NCBI GenBank assembly: GCA_050010555.1
Contig: JBEKKV010000004.1
Location: 1 to 64,000 of the forward strand
Source of the DNA: JALHUB01 sp050010555
GTDB lineage: Bacteria > Chloroflexota > Dehalococcoidia > DSTF01 > JALHUB01
Length of the DNA: 64,000 nucleotides
Direction of reading: 5' to 3'
Shown: positions 34,201 to 41,739 of the stretch, piece after piece
Numbering within the stretch: the stretch's first letter is position 1
Layout: the number at the start of each line of letters is the position of its first letter
The notes under the pieces: generated by a model
Database searches by the model: none
What the model was told of the DNA's origin: nothing
Seen by the model: only the letters and a program-made list of their open reading frames with translations
Program-made: the position numbers and the translations under genes

Positions 34201-35699
34201 GGCTGAACCGCGTCGTCGTAGCCTCCTGCTCGCCGCGAACGCACGAGCCCTTGTTCCAGGAGACGCTGCGCGAGTCCGGCCTCAACCCGTTCCTCTTCGC
34301 TATGACGAACATCCGCGACCAGTGCTCGTGGGTGCACCGCGACGACCCCGTGCAGGCGACGGAGAAGGCCTGCGACCTGATGCGCATGGCGGTCGGGCGG
34401 GCGCGAATGCTGCGCTCGCTGGAGCGGAGCCGCCTGCCGATAACGCGCTCGGCGCTGGTGCTCGGCGGCGGGCTGGCCGGCATGACGGCGGCGCTTTCGC
34501 TCGCCGATCAAGGCTTCGAGACGCACCTGGTGGAGAAGACCGAGGCGCTCGGCGGCAACCTGCGCCAGCTCCACTACACGCTGGAAGGCGACGACATCCA
34601 GCAGTTCGCGGCGGGCCTGATCGAGCGGGTCCAAGCGCACAGGTTGATTCATACGCATATCAACACGGACCTTCTCGAGCTCAACGGTCACGTCGGCAAC
34701 TTCAAGAGCGTCGTTATGTCGAACGGGCGCGAGGAGACGATTCCCCACGGCGTCGCCATCATCGCGACCGGGGGCATCGAGCGCGCGACAGAGGCGCATC
34801 TGCATGGGAAGAACGAGCGCGTGGTAACCCAACGCAAGTTGGAGGCACGACTCGCCGCCGGCGACGCGGCAGGCCTCGGCGAAAGCCCGACGGTGGTGAT
34901 GATCCAGTGCGTCGGGTCACGCACCGAAGAGAACAACTATTGCAGCCGCGTTTGCTGCGCAGAGGCGGTCAAGAACGCCCTTGCCCTCAAATCGGCGCGA
35001 CCGGACGCGCGTGTCGTTGTCCTTATGAAGGACATGCGCACTTACGGCTTCCGCGAGACGTACTATCAGAAGGCGCGGGAGGCGGGCGTGCTGTTCATCC
35101 GCTACCGCGAGGACGAGGAGCCCATAACCAGCGACGACGGCGGCCTGACGGTGCGCGTCACCGACGCCGGAACGCGTCGAAAGCTCGTCTTGCGACCGGA
35201 CCTGCTCGTGCTCAGCACCGGCATCGCGCCGGCGGCGGACAACCCGAAGCTGTCGTCCATCATCCGAACGTCGCTAACCGCCGACGGCTTCTTCCTGGAG
35301 GCGCACCCCAAGCTGCGACCGGTCGACCTGGCCAGCGAAGGCGTTTTCGTCTGCGGGCTGGCGCATTCGCCCCGCTTCGTCGATGAGACGATTGCGCAGG
35401 CGCTGGCGACGGCCGCGCGGGCGGCGACGGTGCTTTCCAAGCCGTACCTGGAAGTCGGCGGGCAGATCGCCAAAGTCGACGCCTCCGCCTGCACGGCCTG
35501 CATGACCTGCGTCAAGGTGTGCCCATACGGCGCTCCCGTCCTAGTCGGCCACAAGGTCGTGATTCAGGCGGCGGCGTGCCTGGGCTGCGGTAGCTGCGCC
35601 GCGGCCTGCCCCGCGCAGGCGATTCAGCTTCAGAACCAGGAGGAAGGCCAGGTCTCGGCCATGCTGGACGAGCTCCTGGTGGGAATTCGACATGATTGA
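31275..35699 (+). CDS. hdrA: Giant HdrA with inserted GltD/NfnB-like module
   Basis: 1474 aa, far above the 650-1000 aa usual for HdrA. Read in order: HdrA-type FAD site YGGGIAGIQASL (about 12-23) with the CSMCILSPKLVECG segment (C58, C61); ferredoxin motif C110-C113-C116-C120; an inserted GltD/NfnB-like part (about 155-557) with PCKLACPAGVNAQAYV, an FAD site VIGGGPAGLTAA (about 258) and an NAD(P)H site VIGGGNVAMDASRTA (about 389); a cysteine-rich CLNCGLCSDCRLC region (from 619); continuation of the first HdrA with CVGSRDSACGNGYC (718). Then comes a second, complete HdrA: FICHCGHNI (925), FAD site VLGGGLAGMTAA (about 1060) and a C-terminal two-cluster ferredoxin (about 1406-1445). Three flavin sites are therefore predicted. 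HdrA is the flavin-bifurcating subunit; the insert would supply NAD(P)H oxidation. Confidence 0.88.
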   Translation: MTDERPSGAVLVYGGGIAGIQASLDLADSGFKVYLVERSSAVGGRMPQLDKTFPTGDCSMCILSPKLVECGRNKNIEIITLGEIEGISGEPGRFDVTVKRNARYVDLAKCNGCGDCAEVCPVSLESAFDRGLGQRKAIFREYPQAVPNAFTIAKADGEAPCKLACPAGVNAQAYVALIGQRRFKEAYEVIREQCPLPAVCGRICQHPCETECNRAEVDAPVAIRDLKRFATDWVYAHRDELGDDEPEAFADLRDQRVAVIGGGPAGLTAAHDLSRLGYRATIFEALPFLGGMLRLGVPAYRLPYDVLDFEIGRLLNDRIDVRLDCRVGRDVTLDSLREEGYGAFFVACGAHKSERLSIEGVDLPGVVQGLDFLKAANLGEPVSIGRRVAVIGGGNVAMDASRTALRLGAEKVTVVYRRSRAEMPALDEEIRLAEEEGVEFLYLANPVRAIGEGSVTGLECLRMKLGEPDESGRRRPQPIEGSNFIFNADTVILAIGQSSDLEGLPFAGASRIDCDDCLSTSLPGVFAGGDAVLGPASLVEAMAHGHRAAQAIHDYLRGASPQPRQSDAGKTAAPNPSPNATVEARHAMPQSPVVERQRDMREIDLGYSEDEAVAEAQRCLNCGLCSDCRLCETVCGPGAIVHDMQPRTETLRVGAVILTPGTEEIEASLRGEYGHGRYANVLSSIQFERMLSASGPTEGTLLRPSDGGPVRRVAFIQCVGSRDSACGNGYCSAVCCMSATKEAMVALEHDPNMEIAVFCIDVRAFGKEFDRYVSRAQSEYGVRYVRAIPSRVVERPNTKDLSLRYFDEEGAEKLADFDLVVLSIGLKPGASAGELARRLGVERDEFGFCRTDRLTPITSSRPGVFVAGAFQEPKDIPESVAQASAAAAAAMELLREGRGTEVTRHEYPWERDVTDEAPRVGVFICHCGHNIASVVDVEAVKREAAAMGNVVHAETDLYTCSDNCQEAIKQVIKQKRLNRVVVASCSPRTHEPLFQETLRESGLNPFLFAMTNIRDQCSWVHRDDPVQATEKACDLMRMAVGRARMLRSLERSRLPITRSALVLGGGLAGMTAALSLADQGFETHLVEKTEALGGNLRQLHYTLEGDDIQQFAAGLIERVQAHRLIHTHINTDLLELNGHVGNFKSVVMSNGREETIPHGVAIIATGGIERATEAHLHGKNERVVTQRKLEARLAAGDAAGLGESPTVVMIQCVGSRTEENNYCSRVCCAEAVKNALALKSARPDARVVVLMKDMRTYGFRETYYQKAREAGVLFIRYREDEEPITSDDGGLTVRVTDAGTRRKLVLRPDLLVLSTGIAPAADNPKLSSIIRTSLTADGFFLEAHPKLRPVDLASEGVFVCGLAHSPRFVDETIAQALATAARAATVLSKPYLEVGGQIAKVDASACTACMTCVKVCPYGAPVLVGHKVVIQAAACLGCGSCAAACPAQAIQLQNQEEGQVSAMLDELLVGIRHD

Positions 35700-36153
35700 G
35701 ACGGAAGAGATGAAGGCCGGCCCGACGACGCAGCGCTGCGAAATCCTGGCGTTCTGCTGCAACTTCTGCGCCTACGCCGCCGCCGATCTGGCCGGCTCCC
35801 GGCGCATGCAGTACCCGGCGAACGTACGCATCGTCCACGTGCCGTGCAGCGGCAAGATGGAGGTGCAGCAGATACTGGCAGCATTCGAGCACGGCATCGA
35901 CGGCGTTCTCATCGCGGGCTGCCTGGAGGGCGGCTGCCACTTCACCGAGGGAAACCTGCGGGCGAAGCGTCGCGTCGCGGCCACGCGAAAGCTTTTGGAC
36001 GACATCGGCATCGGCGGCGAACGTCTGCGGATGGTCAACCTCTCCGCGTCGGAGGCGCCGACGTTTGTGGCGCGGGTGCGGGAGATGGTGGAGACCGTTG
36101 AACGGCTGGGACCCAGCCCGCTGCGTCTGGCTGAGAATAGAGGGCAAGAATGA
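35692..36153 (+). CDS. mvhD: MvhD-type iron-sulfur electron-transfer subunit
   Basis: 153 aa; ATG overlaps the hdrA stop by 8 bp. Canonical MvhD: FCCNFCAYAAADLAG, VRIVHVPCSGKMEVQQIL, GVLIAGCLEGGCHFTEGN and DDIGIGGERLRMVN. All cysteines of the [2Fe-2S] site are present, unlike the paralogous first gene of the operon. It docks on HdrA and feeds or takes electrons; in acetogens it belongs to the hexameric MetFV-HdrABC-MvhD complex. Followed by metV with an ATGA-type overlap. Confidence 0.9.
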   Translation: MIETEEMKAGPTTQRCEILAFCCNFCAYAAADLAGSRRMQYPANVRIVHVPCSGKMEVQQILAAFEHGIDGVLIAGCLEGGCHFTEGNLRAKRRVAATRKLLDDIGIGGERLRMVNLSASEAPTFVARVREMVETVERLGPSPLRLAENRGQE

Positions 36154-36818
36154 TAGTCGCAACCGGAAAATCAATCGCAGAAGTCAGAAGTCTGCTCATG
36201 CGTCATGACAAGGTGCTGTTCGTCGGCTGCGGGACGTGCGTCACCGTCTGCCTTGCCGGCGGCGACCGGGAAGTCGGCATCATGTCCTACGCGATGCGCA
36301 TGGCGCGACGCCTGGAGGGCCGGCCGATCGAAATCGAGCAGATGACTATCGAGCGGCAGTGCGAGAACGAGTTCATCGCCGACCTGGCGGCGGCCGCGGC
36401 CCGCAACGAGGCGATCCTGTCGTTCGGTTGCGGCGCCGGCGTCCAGGCGATAGCGGAGCGCTTCCCGGACAAGCCCGTCTACGCCGCGCTCGACACGCAA
36501 TTCATCGGCATCCTCGAAGAGCAGGGCGTCTGGACGGAGAAGTGTCTGGGCTGCGGCGCCTGCGTCCTGGCCGACTTCGGCGGCATCTGCCCCATCACCC
36601 GTTGTGCCAAGCGAATGCTCAACGGTCCGTGCGCCGGCTCCAGCGAAGACGGCTGCGAGGTCGACCCGGAACGACCCTGCGCCTGGCAGATAATCTACCG
36701 TCGACTGGAAGCTATCGGGCAACTCGACAGGCTGGCGGCGATCGTTCCGGCGCGCGACTGGCGGACGAGCTGGCACGCGGGCGCCCGACGCGTCGTGCGG
36801 GAAGAGCACAGAATCTAA
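36150..36818 (+). CDS. metV: MetV, zinc/iron-sulfur partner of methylene-THF reductase
   Basis: 222 aa. Cysteine-rich throughout: VGCGTCVTVCLAGGDREV at about 28-45, a middle segment SFGCGAGVQAIAERFPDKPV, and the C-terminal cluster CLGCGACVLADFGGICPITR followed by further cysteines at GPCAG, DGC and RPCAW. This is the pattern of the acetogen MetV subunit (methylenetetrahydrofolate reductase C-terminal family). It closes the operon and, with the early metF, gives a complete MetFV pair. Convergent with the transporter gene 30 nt on. Confidence 0.88.
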   Translation: MIVATGKSIAEVRSLLMRHDKVLFVGCGTCVTVCLAGGDREVGIMSYAMRMARRLEGRPIEIEQMTIERQCENEFIADLAAAAARNEAILSFGCGAGVQAIAERFPDKPVYAALDTQFIGILEEQGVWTEKCLGCGACVLADFGGICPITRCAKRMLNGPCAGSSEDGCEVDPERPCAWQIIYRRLEAIGQLDRLAAIVPARDWRTSWHAGARRVVREEHRI

Positions 36819-36848
36819 CCGGCTTTCGACGCCCCTAAGGGCCTCCCG

Positions 36849-38168
36849 TCAGCCGCTGACGACCCCCGTCGCCTGCAGCACGGCCGTGAACGCGTATACG
36901 ACCGTCAGCCCGATGAGCGCGCCCGTTACGGCCCATGCCCCGACGTTCCAGCCGGTCGAGTTCGTCCAGCGCCCCATTATCTTCGAATCGTTCAGCACCT
37001 TCACCATCATGATGAGGATGACCGGCAGAAGGACAGCGCCGACAACGTTGGGGATGAGGAGCAGGATGAGGAGCGGCATGCCCGGGATGAGCACGGCAGC
37101 CGCGCCGACGACGAGCAGCCCGCCGAACAGGCCGAAGAACACAGGCGCCTCGCGGATCGGCAAGTTGACGCTGCGCTCCCAGCCAAACGCGCCGCATACG
37201 GCGTAGGCCGTCGTGAGCGGTAGAACCGCCGCCGCCAGCAGCGACGCGTTCAGCAGGCCGATAGCGAAGAGATTGGCCGAGAAGTCGCCAGCCAGCGGTC
37301 GCAGCGACTGCGCAATCTCCTCCACCGTCCCTGAAGGCTCAGCGTGCGCGTGCAGCGTCGCGGCTGTCGTCACGATGATGAAGAAGGCGATCGTCGCGGA
37401 TGCGAACGCCCCGACGAACACGTCCAGACGCTCCAGCTTGAACTCGCGCTCCCCCAGGCCTTTGTCCACAACCGTCGATTGCAGATAGAACTGCTGCCAC
37501 GGCGTTATCGTCGTGCCGATGACGCCGATGAGGATGGAGAGATACGCCAGGTTGGCCTGAACGTGCGGAACGACCGAATGCGTCGCCACGGCGCCCCAAT
37601 CGGGCCTCGCCAGGAAGCCGGTGATGATGTAGGCCACGGATACGGCCGAGAACGCCAGCAGCACTCTCTCCATTCGCCGGTACGAGCCGTAGGCCACGAC
37701 GACGAAGACCAGGAGCGCCGCCAAGGGCACGGTTATATAGCGCGACACGTGAAATATCTCCGATGCGCTGGCAATTCCGGCGAACTCCGCAATCACGGTA
37801 GCGGTGTTGGCAACTAGCAGAATGAGCAAAGCGAAGGATGTGATGCGGACGCCGAAACGCTCGCGGATTATCTCGCCGAGGCCTTTGCCGGTGATGGCGC
37901 CCATTCGAGCCGCCATCTCGCCGACAATCGCCAGGGCGGCGGCAGCGAGGATCAGCGTCCAGAGGAGGTCGTAGCCGAAGCGTGAGCCGGCGATGGAGTA
38001 GCCGGCAATCCCCGTCGAATCATCGTCGACGATGCCGGTAATCAGGCCCGGCCCCATGACGGCCAGGAACAGCGCCGCCCGCCGCCAGGGGCCCATGCGG
38101 TTCAGATACACCAGGAGGCACAACACAGACCGCCCAAGTCGCGTCGGAGGGATAGCCCGGTTTATCAT
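36849..38168 (-). CDS. Nramp-related divalent metal transporter (probable Mg2+ type)
   Basis: 439 aa with about 11 membrane spans. It has the Nramp fold, but the metal-site motif DPGN of the first span is D-D-D-S here (GLITGIVDDDSTGIAGYS), and the Met-Pro-His of span 6 is replaced by IGTTITPWQQFY. These substitutions are those seen in the Nramp-related NRMT group, which transports Mg2+, rather than in Mn/Fe MntH. The gene is 14 nt downstream of a MgtE-type sensor-domain protein and both lie behind a candidate M-box Mg2+ riboswitch, which supports Mg2+. GAGGGAC precedes the ATG. Confidence 0.82.
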   Translation of the reverse strand: MINRAIPPTRLGRSVLCLLVYLNRMGPWRRAALFLAVMGPGLITGIVDDDSTGIAGYSIAGSRFGYDLLWTLILAAAALAIVGEMAARMGAITGKGLGEIIRERFGVRITSFALLILLVANTATVIAEFAGIASASEIFHVSRYITVPLAALLVFVVVAYGSYRRMERVLLAFSAVSVAYIITGFLARPDWGAVATHSVVPHVQANLAYLSILIGVIGTTITPWQQFYLQSTVVDKGLGEREFKLERLDVFVGAFASATIAFFIIVTTAATLHAHAEPSGTVEEIAQSLRPLAGDFSANLFAIGLLNASLLAAAVLPLTTAYAVCGAFGWERSVNLPIREAPVFFGLFGGLLVVGAAAVLIPGMPLLILLLIPNVVGAVLLPVILIMMVKVLNDSKIMGRWTNSTGWNVGAWAVTGALIGLTVVYAFTAVLQATGVVSG

Positions 38169-38182
38169 CGTCCCTCATCCGT

Positions 38183-39418
38183 CTACCCTGCCATTCGACG
38201 TGGCTGGTTTTGCCAGGCGCGCGGCGTCACGAGGTCCAGCACGTCGTCAACGGTCACCATGCCCTTCAGATGGCTGTGCTCATCGACGACGGGAATGGCG
38301 AGCAGATTGTAGTGGATTAGCTTGCGCGCCACCTCCTCCTTGGAGTCGTCCAGGCGGACGAACGCCACGTCCTGGCGCGCGCAGTCGGCGATGAGCGTGT
38401 CCGGCTCGGCGACGACGAGGTCGCGCAGAGAGAGGACGCCCCATAGCCGCCCGCTGCCGTCGACGACGTAAAGGTAGTAGATCTCGTCTTCCGGCGGGGA
38501 CGTGCGTCGCAGGTCCTCCAGGACGCGGCCCGCCGTCTCCATCTCGGCGACGGCGAAGAGACGGCTGTTCATCAGACCGCCGGCCGTGTCGTCTTCATAG
38601 ATCAGCAGCGAGCGCACTTCCTGCGCCGTGTGCGGCTCCATCAGCCGCATGAGCTCGCCGGCGCGCTCGTGGTGGACGTCGCCCAGGATGTCCGCCGCCT
38701 CGTCCGGCGCCATGCGCTCCAGCACATCAGCGGCTTCTTCCGGCTCCATGGCGGTCACGACGGCCGCCTGGTGCTCGTCCGATAGCTCCGCCAGGGCATC
38801 CGCCGCGATCTCGTCGTCGAGCGCCTCCAGTACGTCCGCCGCCTCGCCGGGCGACATCTGGCTGATGACCGACGCGATGTCCGCCGGGTTCATCCGACGC
38901 AGGCGGTGGAACGGCACCTTCAGACGGATCTCGTCGACCGCAGGGCCGATGTCCACCTGCTCCCAGTCGATGAGTCGCGGCCGCCCGCGCGCGGCAAGGT
39001 TTGCCAGCCACTCGATCCCGAGCCGTCGCAGGAGGCCGGCCACGCTGTTGTCGACGCCGGCGAGGCGCAGGTCGCCGTTGATAGGCGTCAGCGCGAGGTC
39101 GTTCACTCGCACCAGCTTCACGCCGTGCGTATCGACGATCTGCTTGTCCAGCAGGTCGCGCCCAAGCCAGATCAGGTCGTCGGTCGGCGCGGGAAACGCC
39201 TCCAGGCGGACGCGGCTGCGCAGCACCGCCCCGCGCGGCGTGACGGAAGCGACGTGAATCCAGGGAATGGCGTGCATATGCCCCTTATCGGCGACGATGA
39301 TTGCGCTCAGCGCCGGATAAGGGCTATCGCTCGCTACCAGGAGGTCGCGCAGAACGCCGACGCGCGCGCCCTCGGCGTCGACGGTGGGGCGGCCCAGGAG
39401 TTGGCTGAGGAAAGGCAT
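38183..39418 (-). CDS. PRC-barrel / MgtE_N / CBS-pair protein without membrane domain
   Basis: 411 aa. N-terminal PRC-barrel-like region (about 1-150: FLSQLLGRPTVDAEGARVGV .. DKQIVDTHGVKLVRVNDL), an MgtE_N repeat domain (about 165-275: HRLRRMNPADIASVISQM, repeated AADVLE and AAD[IV]L), then two CBS motifs (about 285-405). No MgtE transmembrane part follows, so this is the Mg2+-sensing half of an MgtE channel standing alone, followed by a separate transporter gene. It probably gates or regulates that transporter. Start ATG 39418 uses GAGGAGGTGG, which is part of the preceding hairpin. Confidence 0.85.
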   Translation of the reverse strand: MPFLSQLLGRPTVDAEGARVGVLRDLLVASDSPYPALSAIIVADKGHMHAIPWIHVASVTPRGAVLRSRVRLEAFPAPTDDLIWLGRDLLDKQIVDTHGVKLVRVNDLALTPINGDLRLAGVDNSVAGLLRRLGIEWLANLAARGRPRLIDWEQVDIGPAVDEIRLKVPFHRLRRMNPADIASVISQMSPGEAADVLEALDDEIAADALAELSDEHQAAVVTAMEPEEAADVLERMAPDEAADILGDVHHERAGELMRLMEPHTAQEVRSLLIYEDDTAGGLMNSRLFAVAEMETAGRVLEDLRRTSPPEDEIYYLYVVDGSGRLWGVLSLRDLVVAEPDTLIADCARQDVAFVRLDDSKEEVARKLIHYNLLAIPVVDEHSHLKGMVTVDDVLDLVTPRAWQNQPRRMAG

Positions 39419-39423
39419 GAAAA

Positions 39424-39460
39424 ACCACCTCCTCAAAAAGGTCGTGACAGGAGGTGGTTC
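39424..39460 (-). terminator. Expression-platform hairpin that also holds the ribosome site
   Basis: Minus strand: AACCACCTCCT (39450-39460) pairs with AGGAGGTGGTT (39424-39434), an 11-bp stem followed by TTTC and then the ATG. The second arm contains the Shine-Dalgarno sequence, so formation would both end transcription and hide the ribosome site. Confidence 0.75.
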
Positions 39461-39623
39461 GCCGCGGACGAGCCGCGGCCGGGCGCGCTAGCGCTCTACC
39501 AGCGACTCATCGACGGTGAATCGCCTCCTCTGTGTTCTGTTTGGCGGCTACGATCGCCGCCGTCGTCGGCTTCCATCTTTACCGTTTAGTGCCTCACGCT
39601 GCGCTACAAGACGCAGCTCCGCC
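39461..39623 (-). ncRNA. Candidate M-box (ykoK) Mg2+ riboswitch
   Basis: Leader of about 200 nt in front of a Mg2+-sensor/transporter operon. On the minus strand it contains GTGAGGC, a GCCG..GGCGGC/GCCGCC stem, CCAAACAGAA and GTCGCTGG in the order of the M-box core elements GGUGAGGC, GUCAACAG and GUCAGCUGG. It ends in a terminator/anti-ribosome-site hairpin. The match to the core is partial; a covariance-model search would settle it. The genes behind it are what an M-box is expected to control. Confidence 0.6.
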
Positions 39624-39629
39624 GGATTG

Positions 39630-39659
39630 ATAATACCCTTGCGACTCTAAGGGCGTCAA
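39630..39659 (-). promoter_or_regulatory. Promoter of the Mg2+ leader and operon
   Basis: Minus strand: TTGACG (39654-39659), 18-nt spacer, TATTAT (39630-39635). Predicted start about 39623. Confidence 0.6.
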
Positions 39660-39683
39660 CCCTGTGTAGAATCGGCAGCGCTT

Positions 39684-39711
39684 TTGTCCGCTGAACCTGC
39701 GATGCTATAAT
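39684..39711 (+). promoter_or_regulatory. Promoter of larBC
   Basis: TTGTCC (39684-39689), 16-nt spacer, and a perfect TATAAT (39706-39711) preceded by TGC, an extended -10. Predicted start about 39718, back-to-back with the Mg2+ operon promoter. Confidence 0.6.
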
Positions 39712-39736
39712 TCCATTCGCGGTCAACGAAATATGT

Positions 39737-40510
39737 TTGGAGCGTGACACTATCGACGAGCAAAGCCTACGACAGCTACTCGAGTCCGTATCGAAAGGGA
39801 CGACGGACATAGAAGGCGCGCTGGAGAGGCTGCGCCACCTTCCATATGAGGACATCGGCTTCGCCAAGCTGGACCACCATCGCGCCCTCCGCGACAGCCT
39901 GCCGGAGGTCGTGCTGGGCCAGGGGAAGACGGCGGAGCAGGTGGTGACGATCGCGGAGCGCCTCGCCGAGCGGGCCGGACGCCTGCTGGTGACGCGAATC
40001 GACCGCGACGTATTCGATCAAATCGTGAAAAAAGTCCCCGACGCCGTCTACCACGACATCGCACGGGCGGCGACGGTGGACCGCCATCCGACTGAGGCGC
40101 TGCCGGGCGTCTGCCTCGTCTGCGGCGGTACGGCGGACCTGCCGGTGGCGGAGGAGGCGGCGGTCACGGCGACGCTTATGGGCAGCGGCGTCGAGCGCGT
40201 TTACGACGTGGGTGTCGCCGGGCTGCATCGTCTTCTCGACCATCTTCCGATGCTGCGCGAGGCCCGCGTGCTCGTCGTCGTCGCCGGTATGGAGGGCGCC
40301 CTTCCCAGCGTCGTCTCCGGCCTCGTCGCGATGCCGGTCATCGGCGTGCCGACGTCCGTGGGCTATGGCGCCAGCTTCCAGGGGGTCGCGCCCCTGCTGA
40401 CGATGCTGAACAGTTGCGCGCCGGGCGTCGCCGTCGTCAACATCGACAACGGCTTTGGCGCCGGCTACCTGGCGGCCGTCATTAACCGGCTCGCCCACGC
40501 CCAGGGCTGA
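39737..40510 (+). CDS. larB: LarB, nickel-pincer cofactor biosynthesis carboxylase/hydrolase
   Basis: 257 aa. LarB belongs to the PurE/AIR-carboxylase-like family and carboxylates nicotinic-acid adenine dinucleotide at the start of nickel-pincer nucleotide synthesis. Visible features: LRHLPYEDIGFAKLDHHRAL and VLGQGKTAEQVV in the N-terminal half; GVCLVCGGTADLPVAEEAA, RVYDVGVAGLHRLLDHL, VVVAGMEGALPSVVSGLV, PVIGVPTSVGYGASFQGVAP and VVNIDNGFGAGYLAA in the PurE-like half. TTG 39737 is taken as start because no ATG or GTG is in frame before the conserved N-terminus; the ribosome site is weak. Confidence 0.9.
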   Translation: MERDTIDEQSLRQLLESVSKGTTDIEGALERLRHLPYEDIGFAKLDHHRALRDSLPEVVLGQGKTAEQVVTIAERLAERAGRLLVTRIDRDVFDQIVKKVPDAVYHDIARAATVDRHPTEALPGVCLVCGGTADLPVAEEAAVTATLMGSGVERVYDVGVAGLHRLLDHLPMLREARVLVVVAGMEGALPSVVSGLVAMPVIGVPTSVGYGASFQGVAPLLTMLNSCAPGVAVVNIDNGFGAGYLAAVINRLAHAQG

Positions 40511-40527
40511 GCGCGAAGGAGCCGAAT

Positions 40528-41721
40528 CTGACGCGCATCGCTTATCTCGACTGCTTCTCCGGCATCAGCGGCGACATGCTGCTCGGCGCCGTCGTCGACG
40601 CCGGTCTGCCGCTGGCGACGCTACAGGCGGAGCTGGCGAAGCTGAACGTCTCCGGCTACCGGCTGACGGCGGAACGGACGCAGCGCGCCGAGCTTGCGGC
40701 CACGAAGGTGACGGTCGAGCTTGCGCCGGACGCGCCGTCCCTTCCACGGCTCCGCGACGCGCTGGCCGTCATCGAAGGCAGCAGCCTGCCGACCGCCGAC
40801 AGGGAGAAGGCATCGGCCGTTGTCCGTCGCCTCGCCGAGGCGGAGGCGCGCGTCCACGGCGTCGAAGTCGACTCCGTCGTCCTGCACGAGTTGGGCTCTG
40901 TCGACACGCTGATCGACGTCATTGGAGCGGTGGCAGGCCTACGTCTCCTGGGCGCCGAGCAGGTCTTCGCGTCTCCACTGCCCGCCGGCCGCGGCGAGGT
41001 GCGAGGCGCACACGGAGCGCTGCCGGTCCCGGCGCCTGCGACGCTGGAGCTCCTCGCGACGGCGAATGCGCCCATCTCCGACGCCGACGAGCCGGGGGAA
41101 CTCGTGACGCCGACGGGCGCGGCCATCGTCGCTACGCTGGCGAGCTTCCAGCGACCGGCGATGACGCTCCAACGAGTCGGCTACGGCGCCGGCAGCCGCA
41201 ACACGGCTGGTCGGCCCAATGTTCTCCGTCTCTGGCTGGGCGAGCCGTTGCCGGACACAGGCAACGCCATCCTCCTCATTGAGACGAACATAGACGACAT
41301 GAGCGCGGAGCTGCTGGGCTTCGTGCAGGAGCGTCTGTTCGCGGCGGGCGCGGCGGACGTGTGGTTCACGCCCATCCAGATGAAGAAGAACCGTCCGGCA
41401 ATCAAGCTTTCACTGCTTTGCAGCGTCGAGCGGGAAGAGGGAGTCACGCGCATCCTGCTGGAGGAGACGTCGACGCTGGGCGTGCGGGTGCAGGAGGTGC
41501 GCCGTCACGAGGCGCAGCGCGAGACATTCGATTTCGAGTCGAGCCTTGGCCCGGCGGCTGTGAAGGTCAAGCGGCTGCCCGGACGCAAGCCGCAGGTCTC
41601 GCCGGAGTACGAAGCGTGCCGTCGCCTGGCGCTGGCGCACGGGATGCCGCTGGCGGAGGTCTACCGCATCGTCGAATCGGAAGCGCTTGCGCAGCTCGAT
41701 GCAGGCGCGGCGGGGCGATAG
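40528..41721 (+). CDS. larC: LarC, nickel insertion protein for the pincer cofactor, probable CTG start
   Basis: 397 aa if started at CTG 40528. The conserved LarC N-terminus IAYLDCFSGISGDMLLGA lies before the first ATG (40576), so that ATG is too late. CTG 40528 has AGGAG 6 nt upstream and is 17 nt after the larB stop. Other LarC features: HELGSVDTLIDVIGAV, GRGEVRGAHGALPVPAPAT, ELVTPTGAAI, and the C-terminal ETNIDDMSAELLGF with the IQMKKNRPAIKLS segment. It is one continuous frame, whereas some larC genes need a programmed frameshift. It inserts Ni2+ into the cofactor. larA and larE are not in the window. Confidence 0.88.
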   Translation: MTRIAYLDCFSGISGDMLLGAVVDAGLPLATLQAELAKLNVSGYRLTAERTQRAELAATKVTVELAPDAPSLPRLRDALAVIEGSSLPTADREKASAVVRRLAEAEARVHGVEVDSVVLHELGSVDTLIDVIGAVAGLRLLGAEQVFASPLPAGRGEVRGAHGALPVPAPATLELLATANAPISDADEPGELVTPTGAAIVATLASFQRPAMTLQRVGYGAGSRNTAGRPNVLRLWLGEPLPDTGNAILLIETNIDDMSAELLGFVQERLFAAGAADVWFTPIQMKKNRPAIKLSLLCSVEREEGVTRILLEETSTLGVRVQEVRRHEAQRETFDFESSLGPAAVKVKRLPGRKPQVSPEYEACRRLALAHGMPLAEVYRIVESEALAQLDAGAAGR

Positions 41722-41739
41722 CGCGGGGGTTCGTGCCAC

